Part shown: positions 34,212-43,551 of the stretch, piece after piece
How the letters are laid out: every line of letters begins with the position of its first letter
Position numbering within the stretch: the first letter of the stretch is position 1
NCBI GenBank assembly: GCA_027563935.2
Contig: CM050451.1
Span: forward strand, 35,355,565-35,419,564
DNA: 64,000 nucleotides
Direction of reading: 5' to 3'
DNA from: Costus lasius
Taxonomy: Eukaryota > Streptophyta > Magnoliopsida > Zingiberales > Costaceae
Notes under the pieces: model-generated
What the model was told of the DNA's origin: nothing
The model's database searches: none
What the model saw: only the letters and a program-made list of their open reading frames with translations
Made by a program: the position numbers and the translations under genes

Positions 34212-34405
34212 ACGCGGAGACCAAGTATGAAATCTGGATCCCATCTCACTAAAAGAGTTCTACTCTTTCGGGCTGTTTTGCTGGATTTTTCAGCCAGATA
34301 AAAATAGTGAGAAAAAGAATCATTCTTAAGTCCTGATTGATTCTTAACATTGATACTGACCTTGCTGTTCTTGCATTGTTGTAGATTCCTGCAGCAACGA
34401 ACACC

Positions 34406-37400
34406 ATGAGCTTCAATGTGCGATCCCTACTAGAAAGGGAGAAGTTTGCTGGGCCAAACTTCTCAGACTGGTTCGGACACCTTAAGATCGTTCTTAAGGC
34501 AGAGAGGAAACTGTATGTCCTCGAGACGGCTGTGCCGCCTCAACCCGCTGCGAACGCCGCAAGGGCGGTTCGCGATGCCTATGAAAAGCACGTCAATGAT
34601 AGCATTGATGTCGCTTGCCTGATGCTAGCGTCTATGACGCCACCGCTGCAGCGTCAGCATGAGGATATGTCGGCTATAGAGATTATAGCGAACCTCAAGA
34701 TGCTGTATGCTGCACAGGCGAGGACTGAACGCTATAATCTGACCAAGCTTTTCTTTCAGAGCAAACTGGCTGAAGGAAGCCCAGTGGGAGCTCACGTGCT
34801 CAAGATGATTGGGCACAAGGAGGCTCTGGAGAAACTGGGGCATACCATCAACCAGGAGCTTGCTGTAGACATTATTCTGCAGTCTCTCCCGCCCTCTTTC
34901 GATGCGTTCATTATTAACTTTAATATGAACAAAATCGATTGTACTCCGGCAGAGCTGCTGAATATGCTCTTGACTACTGAGGAGACTCTGAAGGGAAAGC
35001 CTTCAACCTCTGTCTTAATGGTTCCTTTTAGGAACAAGAAGAAGGGGAAGAAGGGCAAAGCCCCTGTCAAGAACTACAGTAAGGCTCTGAAACAGAAGGT
35101 TAAGCGGTCGAAGGACAACAGGTGTTTCCACTGTGGCCAGCTGGGTCACTGGAAAAAGGACTGTAAAGCGCTCCAAGGAGATAAGAGGGGAAGCCTTGCT
35201 TCTGGCTCAGGTATATACGTGACGGAAGTCATGGTTTCATCTTCTTCTATTTCATGGGTGTTGGACACAGCATGTGGAGTTCACATTTGTTCAAATGTAC
35301 AGGAACTCAAGAGAAGAAGACAGGTGGGACAGCATGAGATGGACCTACGCGTTGGAAACGGGGCACGGGTTGCTGCTGTTGCTGTAGGGGATTATTACAT
35401 CTCATTACCATCTGGCATTGTATTAGAATTAAACAATTGTTACTTTGTACCCAGTATTACCAAAAATATTATCTCTATTCCTGCTCTTGTCAGGAAAGGG
35501 TTTTCCTTTGAATGCAAGATTTCAAAGTGTTATCTTACTCTTGATAATATTGTTTATGCTACTGGTTCAATTAACAATGGGTTATTCATGTTGGACATGG
35601 AATATTCTATACAAAATATTGATAATAAGAAAGCCAAGTATGCTGATGACAGCACCTTGTTATGGCATAGTCGTTTAGGCCATATTAACAAGAAGCGCAT
35701 TAAGCGGTTGCATGATCATGGACTGCTGGGATCATTCTCCTATGAGGAGATTGATACATGCAAAGCTTGTTTAATGGGTAAAATGACGAAGTCTCCTTTT
35801 CCCAACAAAGGTCAAAGGGCTTCAGGTTTACTTGACCTTATACACAGTGATGTGTATGGGCCATTTAGTAAACACGCCAGAGGTGGCTATCAGTACTTCA
35901 TTACCTTTACTGATGATTTCAGTAGATATGGGTATGTCTATCTTATGAGACATAAGAGTGAATCTTTTGACAAGTTCAAAGAGTTCAAAAATGAAGTACA
36001 GAATCAGCTAGGCCGAAATATCAAGGCACTTCGTTCTGATCGAGGTGGAGAATACTTGAGTCATGCGTTTACTGACTATCTAAAAGAGTGTGGGATTCTC
36101 TCACAGCTCACTCCGCCAGGAACACCGCAATGGAATGGTGTGTCCGAGAGGAGAAATAGAACGTTACTTGATATGGTTCGTTCTATGATGAGTCAGGCTA
36201 CTCTACCTTACCCCTTTTGGGGATTTGCACTGGAAACAGCTGCAAAGGTACTAAACCGAGTGCCATCCAAGGCAGTTTCAAAGATGCCATATGAGTTATG
36301 GTATGGGAAACAGCCTAGCTTGACATTTATCAGGATCTGGGGTTGCGAGGCTTATGTCAAAAAGCTCGCCTCTGGGAAACTGGAGAGTAGATCTGAGAAA
36401 TGCATCTTTGTCGGTTACCCTAAGGAAACTAAGGGTTATTATTTCTACGATCCCAAAGAGAACAAGGTATTTGTTGCTCGAACGGCCATATTTCTTGAGA
36501 AGGAGTTTCTTCTGCAAGAGGCCAGTGGGAGAGAAATAAAGCGGGATGAGAATCCAGAGGAAGGACAAAGTAGTCAAGCACAGTTGGATGAGCCTGAGCC
36601 GGTAGAACAGGTCACTGAACAACCTGTGGCTCAGATATCACGAGAACCGCGAAGATCGGGAAGGATCCGTCGACAGCCTGAGCGCTATGACGGAGTCTAC
36701 ATCATTGATAATGATGAACCCCTAACTTATGCGGATGCGGTCAGTGGACCGGAGTCAGCTAGATGGCTTGAAGCTATGCGAGCCGAAATGGACTCCATGT
36801 CAGATAACCAAGTCTGGGATTTGGTTGATCCGCCTCCGGGAGTAATCCCTATAGGCTGTAAATGGATCTTCAAGAAGAAGATTGACATGGATGGTAACGT
36901 GGTTACCTATAAAGGCAGGTTAGTAGCGAAAGGTTTCAAACAAATCTACGGGATAGATTATGATGAAACTTTCTCTCCTGTAGCCATGTTTAAGTCTATT
37001 CGGATTCTTTTCGCGATAGCTGCATATTACGATTATGAGATCTGGCAGATGGATGTGAAGACGGCTTTCCTTAATGGAAATCTGGATGAGGATGTGTATA
37101 TGACACAACCAGAAGGTTTCACTAATCCATCAGATCGTCATAAAATATGCAAGTTAAAGAAGTCCATTTATGGACTGAAACAAGCATCTAGAAGCTGGAA
37201 TATTCGTTTTGATGAATCAATCTCTGAGTTTGGTTTCATCAAGAATGAAGATGACCCGTGTGTATATAAGAGGTTTAGTGGGAGCGTGGTTACTTTCCTA
37301 GTCCTCTACGTCGATGATATCTTAATCATTGGAAACGATATTCCTGAACTTCATGCTGTTAAAGCATGGTTAGGAAAATGTTTTCAGATGAAAGATTTAG

Positions 37401-38290
37401 GAGAAGCAGCCTATGTATTAGGTGTGAAGATCTACAGAGATAGATCTAAGAGGCTTCTCGGGCTGTGCCAGAGTACTTACATCGATAAAGTCCTGGAAAG
37501 ATTTCACTTAGAGAATTCTAAAAGAGGATATCTTCCAGTCAGACATGGTCTGAATCTTTCGAAGAGTCAGTGTCCACAAACACAGACTGAGAAAGATGAA
37601 ATGGACAATACGCCTTATGCTTCGGCTATTGGGTCCATTATGTATGCGATGTTGTGTACTCGCCCAGACGTCGCTTACGGGTTAAGCGTGACCAGTCGGT
37701 TCCAAAGTAATCCAGGTATGGCGCACTGGATTGCAGTCAAGAACATTTTAAAATATCTGCGGAGGACCAAAGATATGTTCTTGATATATAGTGGTCAGGA
37801 AGAACTCAGTATAGAAGGATATACTGACGCTTCGTTCCAGTCGGACCAGGATGATTTCCGATCGCAATCAGGCTATGTTTTTAGCTTGAATGGTGGAGCA
37901 GTGGTGTGGAAGAGTTTCAAACAGTCAACTGTTGCTGATTCCACAACAGAAGCCGAGTATGTTGCAGCCTCGGAAGCATCCAAGGAGGCAGTGTGGATTC
38001 GTAAGTTCGTGAGAGAACTTGGTGTCGTTCCTTCGAGTGCAGATCCTTTGGTTATCTTCTGTGATAACACTGGAGCAATCGCACAAGCAAAGGAACCACG
38101 GTCGCACCAGAAGTCCAAGCACATACAGAGACGGTTTCATTTGATCAGGGAGATCATTGATCGTGGCGAGATCAAAGTCTGCAAGGTACATACAGATGAC
38201 AATCTGGCAGACCCGCTTACCAAGCCTTTGGCGCAGCAGAAGCATGAGAAGCACTGTAATAATATGGGTTTGAGATTTCTCAACCATTAG
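34406..38290 (+). CDS. A3 gag-pol polyprotein, intact (1294 aa)
   Basis: A single open frame from the family ATG, which directly follows the leader, to TAG at 38288-38290. In order: UBN2-like gag (about residues 1-230); CCHC zinc knuckle C240-C253; protease with D287-T-A-C; integrase HHCC (H421, H426, C452, C455) and DD35E core D482, D545, E581; a Gln/Glu-rich linker (about 710-760); RT with Y-V-D-D at 968-971; RNase H with D1141, E1182 and D1220. The order integrase before RT defines Ty1/copia. Family knowledge: one polyprotein is cut by the protease and replicates the RNA in cytoplasmic virus-like particles, and the integrase inserts the DNA. Oddities: the protease triad is D-T-A where D-S/T-G is usual, and D482 is followed by V-Y-G where the other copies have V-C-G. 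No envelope gene. Whether it is active cannot be told. Confidence 0.96.
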   Translation: MSFNVRSLLEREKFAGPNFSDWFGHLKIVLKAERKLYVLETAVPPQPAANAARAVRDAYEKHVNDSIDVACLMLASMTPPLQRQHEDMSAIEIIANLKMLYAAQARTERYNLTKLFFQSKLAEGSPVGAHVLKMIGHKEALEKLGHTINQELAVDIILQSLPPSFDAFIINFNMNKIDCTPAELLNMLLTTEETLKGKPSTSVLMVPFRNKKKGKKGKAPVKNYSKALKQKVKRSKDNRCFHCGQLGHWKKDCKALQGDKRGSLASGSGIYVTEVMVSSSSISWVLDTACGVHICSNVQELKRRRQVGQHEMDLRVGNGARVAAVAVGDYYISLPSGIVLELNNCYFVPSITKNIISIPALVRKGFSFECKISKCYLTLDNIVYATGSINNGLFMLDMEYSIQNIDNKKAKYADDSTLLWHSRLGHINKKRIKRLHDHGLLGSFSYEEIDTCKACLMGKMTKSPFPNKGQRASGLLDLIHSDVYGPFSKHARGGYQYFITFTDDFSRYGYVYLMRHKSESFDKFKEFKNEVQNQLGRNIKALRSDRGGEYLSHAFTDYLKECGILSQLTPPGTPQWNGVSERRNRTLLDMVRSMMSQATLPYPFWGFALETAAKVLNRVPSKAVSKMPYELWYGKQPSLTFIRIWGCEAYVKKLASGKLESRSEKCIFVGYPKETKGYYFYDPKENKVFVARTAIFLEKEFLLQEASGREIKRDENPEEGQSSQAQLDEPEPVEQVTEQPVAQISREPRRSGRIRRQPERYDGVYIIDNDEPLTYADAVSGPESARWLEAMRAEMDSMSDNQVWDLVDPPPGVIPIGCKWIFKKKIDMDGNVVTYKGRLVAKGFKQIYGIDYDETFSPVAMFKSIRILFAIAAYYDYEIWQMDVKTAFLNGNLDEDVYMTQPEGFTNPSDRHKICKLKKSIYGLKQASRSWNIRFDESISEFGFIKNEDDPCVYKRFSGSVVTFLVLYVDDILIIGNDIPELHAVKAWLGKCFQMKDLGEAAYVLGVKIYRDRSKRLLGLCQSTYIDKVLERFHLENSKRGYLPVRHGLNLSKSQCPQTQTEKDEMDNTPYASAIGSIMYAMLCTRPDVAYGLSVTSRFQSNPGMAHWIAVKNILKYLRRTKDMFLIYSGQEELSIEGYTDASFQSDQDDFRSQSGYVFSLNGGAVVWKSFKQSTVADSTTEAEYVAASEASKEAVWIRKFVRELGVVPSSADPLVIFCDNTGAIAQAKEPRSHQKSKHIQRRFHLIREIIDRGEIKVCKVHTDDNLADPLTKPLAQQKHEKHCNNMGLRFLNH

Positions 38291-38299
38291 ATTAAGTGC

Positions 38300-38310
38300 A
38301 AGTGGGAGAT
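38300..38310 (+). other. A3 polypurine tract
   Basis: AAGTGGGAGAT immediately before the 3' LTR at 38311, ten bases after the gag-pol stop codon. Confidence 0.9.
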
Positions 38311-39991
38311 TGTTGGGGTATGCCCTTAAGGCTAATGTTTGAGGCCTTGGGATTGTAACAGTATCATGTATAAACTCTTTTGTTTATAAAGGCAATGGTT
38401 GTTATTCAGTTTGTTACCTTGTCTGCTGTAATAAGTGTACTTCTGAATAATGTCTCAATGCTGTTCAGCTAGGCTGACATGCTATATGTCCTTAGTCGAG
38501 ATATCTTGGTGAACATGAGACAGCCTTGATATGGTTAAGACTAATGTGTGTTCTAATCTTATAGGATGCTTCGAGCATGGAATAAGATGTAGACTCATGG
38601 GTACATTGGATGTACTGGACAGACCCTACTAGGATATTCAATTGCTTGTCACAATGTGAATAATCCTTGTGTGCAACAAGTGGCATACTTCCTCTGACTT
38701 GAGATCACTTGTGTTTCTAAATGATGATTGTCATTGTTTTGAGGTAGTTCAATATCATTTGAAATATAATGGTTATAGACTATCTTGGATAATGATCATG
38801 AGTCAGGTTGGGACACTAGTGATAGATATAGGATTGCCGTCTCCTTAATTGGAGTGAGATGTTCTGAAGGGGCCCCCCCTTAAATGAGATGATTGAGAGA
38901 GTGTATGGCCATACCCAGGTGAATATGTTCATCTGATCTAATCATGCTCATCATATTGGAGTTACAAGCTTAACCCGCTTGTCCAATAAGAACATCCAGT
39001 GGCAAAGGATACATGCATGCCTAGTGAAGTGGATTCACACTTGTGCCGTGGTTTGGGTGTGGTCTTGGAAGACTCTTTCCTTTATATCGGGAGACAGTGA
39101 TGTGTTGCTAGATACCCCTCACTGATCGTGATAACGTGAGTTATCGTTACCGACATTTAAAGGAAACCCTCAGGGTCGCACAATTTGATGATATGGCTTA
39201 CTTAAGTCAGATCGTGTGGACTGAATTGTTTCGGTTCAGTTTAAAGGGATTTAATCTCTGATTGTAAGTGAGATCTGGTCTGATCATGTTTGATTGGTTA
39301 GGGCACAAGATCGGTAAGCTTCGATCGAGAGAGTTGATGCTAGATCGGTGAGATCAGTAGCATCAAAAGATGAACGGTCAGATCTTGAACCTTAGGGTTT
39401 AATTTGATCTGGACCAATACTTGGGCTGATTTGGTTTGATCGTTGGACCAACTACATTGAACCGGCTCATATGTGAGCGCTTGGTTCATATGAGAGAAGA
39501 GATATGCGTTTGGTTCACTTCATGTGAACGCATAACGCATGTATTGAAGTCTTGCTAATTTTGGCATTTCGGTTTTTCCAAAGTGATGAACGTCTCAACG
39601 TTCGATCACAAGGCTTCTCTAACGCTCGTCTCCCTTTTGCTCTTGACGATACACACACTCTTGCGTGGTGTAAGTTGACGAGAAGAAGGATCGGCCAAGA
39701 GAGACTTCATCATCCCTTCCATTCGACAAGGAAGCTTGGGTGCCTTGCTAGCACAAGGGACGCCAAGGAAGTAAGAGATCTTCATCTTGTGTGTGAACTT
39801 TTGGAGGAGATCAAAGTTGCTCTCTTCTTCCAACGCACCATCCAAGCGATGGCCATGGTATGGATCTTTTCAATCTTTGCAAGTTGATCATTGAAACATA
39901 CATGCGATCATAGAAACCCTAGATTCCGCAAGAAAAGGTTTTACATGCGCCTATTAAGGTTTGCGCCGCCCTCTCGAAAGGGGTACTCACA
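38311..39991 (+). repeat. A3 3' LTR (1681 bp)
   Basis: Near-identical to 29383-31068. The C-run before CTCTCGAAAGGGG is shorter here. It ends TACTCACA, followed by the CCGTG duplication. Confidence 0.96.
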
Positions 39992-42900
39992 CCGTGGTGC
40001 CCGGCAGATCCGCCTCCGTGCAATTCCCAAACAAGGAATTCTCGGATGGATGTCTTGGGCACACAAAGGGTTGATCCAAGAAAGAGATACCCATCCCTAA
40101 GGGTGTAGAGGGGGTGACTTAATGGGTCTTGACTAAGGTCAGCATATAAGGTAGAAAAATCAGGACATTCAAGATAAGCATCTTTCATGGAATCAAAGCA
40201 AGTAACTTCAACATGCATTTTGTTCAAAAGTAGAGTTACTCTGCTGAGGGCATCTACTACTTTATTCTCAGATCCTGATTTATGTCTAAGCACAAAAGTG
40301 TATTGTTGTAAGTATTCGACCCACTTAGCATGTCTTGAGTTTAACTTCTTCTGAGCACTTAGATAGGATAGGGCCTGGTGGTCACTATTAAGAGTAAACT
40401 CCCTATGAATGAGATAATGTCTCCAATACCTTAGGGCCTGAACTACAGCATAAAATTCTTTGTCATCGATATAGTATTTTTGTTTTGCCTCGTTGAGTTT
40501 TTCACTAAAGAAGGCTATGGGATGAACTTCTTGGCTTAGGGTTCCCCCTATGCCAACTCCAGAGGCGTCACAATCTACCTCAAAGACTTTATTGAAGTCA
40601 GGAAGTCTAAGGACCGGGGCAGTGGACATCTTATCCTTAAGTTCTTGGAAGGCTTTGCTAGCAGATTTAGTCCAAGAAAATTCACCTTGTTTTAGGCAAC
40701 TAGTGATAGGTGCCACTATAGAGCTGAAGTTCCTTATGAATCTCCTATAGAAGGTAGCTAGGCCATGGAAGCTTCTGACTTCAGTGATGGTCTTAGGTTC
40801 AGGCCAGTCTATGATGGCTTGGATCTTGGATGGGTCTGCTTGAAGGCCATGCTCAGACACTATGAATCCTAAGAAGATCACACTATGGGATAAAAAGGAG
40901 CATTTCTTGAGGTTGATATAGAGTTGCTCTTCCTTAAGAAGGTCAAGGGTCTTCCTAAGGTGCTCTAGGTGTTCCTCTTTAGTCTTACTATAGATGAGGA
41001 TATCATGAAAGTAGACTACCAGGAATCTTCCAATGAAAGGCTTTAAGACTTGGGTCATGAGTCTCATGAATGTGGAAGGAGCATTAGTCAAGCCAAAAGG
41101 CATGACTAACCATTCATAGAGACCATCCTTGGTCTTGAAAGCTGTCTTCCATTCACCACCTAGCCTTATCCTGACCTGGTGGTATCCACTTCTTAAGTCA
41201 AGCTTGCTAAACCACTTAGAGCCAACTAACATGTCTAGCATGTCATCAAGTCTAGGAATAGGAAACCTATACTTGACTGTGATTTTGTTTATGGCTCTGC
41301 AGTCTATACACATGCGCCAACTGCCATCTTTTTTAGGGGTGAGCAGAGCAGGCACGGTGCAAGGGCTAAGACTTTCTCTGATATGTCCTTTCTCTAATAG
41401 GTCATCTACTTGTCTCTTAAGTTCTTGATGCTCGGTGGGGTTCATCCTATAGTGGGGCAAATTGGGTAGGGTTGAACCGGGGACAAAATCTATAGCGTGT
41501 TGGATGTCCCTAAGAGGTGGAAGTCCTGTGGGTAGTTCTTCAGGGGTAAGCTCACTATATTGTTCTAAGAGGGCTTCTACTTCAGGGGGTGGCTTACTAC
41601 TTTCTTCATGGTTGACTTCCTTGAGGACTAAGGTAAATAAAGGTTGATCAGGCCTATAATCCTTAGGTCTCATGAGCTGAAGGGTTGGTTGTATGGTTTT
41701 GGTCTCTTCTATTTTTCCCTTATTGGTTGAGGCTTTAAGCTCTCTTGGCATAGACGGTTTCAGTTTGATCTTTTGACCTGAATGACTAAAGACATAGGTA
41801 TTAGTCCGACCGTAGTGGACTACATCCATGTCATATAGCCATGGTCTGCCTAGAAGGACTTGAGCGACGTCCATACTGATGACGTCACACCAAATTTGTC
41901 CATCATAGGTACCAAACTGTAAGGGCACTAGACTCCTATGGGTTACTGGCACACTAGACTGGTTGACCCAAGAGATGTTATAAGGGGTTGGGTGAGCTTC
42001 TATCTTAAGCTTAAACTTGGTAACAGCAGAGTGGGATACAGCGTTGAGACTACTACCCCCATCTATCACTACTTTGCACATGTTTCCATTGCATTTCGTG
42101 TAAGTATGGAAGATACTAGTTCTTCGCCAATCATCCGTGGGTGAGGGTTTGATCAGGGTACACCTAACAACTCCTAAGGTGTTTTGGGCAGGCTCCTCAC
42201 TACTATCATATTCATTGTCTTCTAGGATTTGGCAGTCATAATCTGGGTCATTAATGTCTTCAAGTCTAGGGGTTTGGTTTTCCTCACCTAGGTATAAGAC
42301 CCATTTAGGACAGTCTTTCATATAGTGTCCATATTGTTGGCAACCATGGCATTTGACCCTAGATGGTTCTGGATAACTAGAGGGCTTGGGTTTAGGAGTA
42401 CTAGAGCTTTGAGGCTGGGTTGGCCTAGGACTTGGTCTAGAGGCACTAAACTCTTTCCTAAAGGCAACCTTAAGTTATTGCTCAATCTCCTTGGCTCTAA
42501 GATGGGCAACCTCTATGGAGTCTATCTGATAGTAGGTAAGGCCCTTTCTAATCTCAGATCGGAGACCATTCTTATACCTGCTAAGAGTAAATAGAGGGTT
42601 TTCTCCTGGGTTTCCCCTAAGGAGGAATTCCTCAAAGCTAGCAGTGTATTGATCAACGGTCATGGATCCTTGGGTTAAACTAGAGGCTTGGTCAAACAAC
42701 TTACTCTGAAAGTATGAGGGGACATATTTCAGTTTAAGTTGTTGGCGCATTTCTAGCCAAGTTTCTATGGGAGGTAGGTTGAGTCTCTCTTGGTTGTTCT
42801 CTATATTGGTCCAATACAACCTAGCATTTCCCTCAAGAAGGCACTTTGTAAGTCGGACTTTGCTGTGCTCAGGGATCATGCTCCACTCGAAATATTGTTC

Positions 42901-43347
42901 GAGCTTGGTTGTCCAATCCAAGAAGTCTCGGGGTTCTAAAGAGCCATTGAAGGTTGGGGGATTGAGTTTGATGGCACGGTGCACATCATCCTCCCTAAAT
43001 CTGGGTTGAGGTGAGGTTTGAATAGGAGGTCCATTCCATATAGTTGGTTGGTGGGTTCCCGCATGGTTTGGATTGGGGTATCCATTCCATGTTGGTTGAG
43101 GATGGTTTGGATTAGGATATCCATTCCACATAGGTTGGGTGCCTGCACGGATTGGGGTTTGATGCCCGTTCCACGCAGGTGGTTGTTGGGTGTCTACATG
43201 ATGAGGGCTAGGTGGTTCACTAGCATGATTAGAAGACCTTTCCCTAAAATCATGGAACTCAGTGGTAAGTTGGTTAAGGCTTCGGGTAAGGGTTCCTATT
43301 TGCTCAGTCAAGAACTCAAACTTCTCATTCATGGCAGTATGATCCAT
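39992..43347 (-). pseudogene. Gypsy-1 gag, protease, RT, RNase H and integrase start (broken)
   Basis: Starts at a Met at 43347. The first 290 codons are gag: a coiled-coil-like N-end (M-N-E-K-F-E-F-L-T-E-Q-I-G-T-L), short W-N-G-Y-P-N-P-N-H repeats, then the capsid-like part. One TAA at 42477-42475 ends it. The same frame continues open through the CCHC knuckle (C-H-G-C-Q-Q-Y-G-H-Y-M-K-D-C, near 42352-42310), protease with I-D-G-G-S-S-L-N, RT, RNase H (D-C-D-A-S-G; D-A-L-S-R) and the first integrase residues, where A3 cuts it at the zinc-binding H-H. The RT active site reads Y-F-H-D where Y-F-D-D is expected (His codon at 41007-41005). Both the stop and the lost Asp argue against activity even before A3 arrived. 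The stop could be a suppressed gag terminator, but Gypsy-2 has no stop at that place that would support this. Confidence 0.93.
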
Positions 43348-43536
43348 TGTGGGATTTTGTTCCTATTGTTGGGTTTTAGACCGAGTTTGCATGGGTGTTT
43401 TGAAAAATATAGGTTTTGAAAATAGAGCAAATGATAGATACGTAGTCAAGTTCTTTCAAACAACCTAATTCCAAAGACCGCTTAGAAGTAGAAAAATAAG
43501 TTTTTGAGGCTTAAAATTTCTAGTCTAAGAGCCTAA

Positions 43537-43548
43537 GCTCTGATACCA
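43537..43548 (-). other. Gypsy-1 primer-binding site (tRNA-iMet)
   Basis: The minus strand reads TGGTATCAGAGC, three bases inside the 5' LTR edge. Confidence 0.93.
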
Positions 43549-43551
43549 AGC

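Larger units (their letters stand above)
31083..34405 (+). other. A3 untranslated leader with S3 inside
   Basis: About 1.75 kb of leader proper plus the 1572-bp S3. No supported gene. The leader matches A1, A2 and A4 on both sides of S3. Conserved hairpins are listed separately. The distance from the last hairpin to the gag ATG is about 195 bases. Confidence 0.82.
29383..39991 (+). mobile_element. Copia-A copy A3: complete, apparently coding-intact element (10.6 kb)
   Basis: LTRs at 29383-31068 and 38311-39991 differ at about seven positions plus a C-run length difference. Target duplications CCGTG lie at 29378-29382 and 39992-39996. The primer-binding site, leader, one unbroken gag-pol and polypurine tract are all present. 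It sits in the Gypsy-1 integrase, opposite in orientation. The leader carries solo LTR S3, which makes this copy about 1.6 kb longer than A2. This is the only Copia-A copy here that could encode all functions. Confidence 0.97.
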
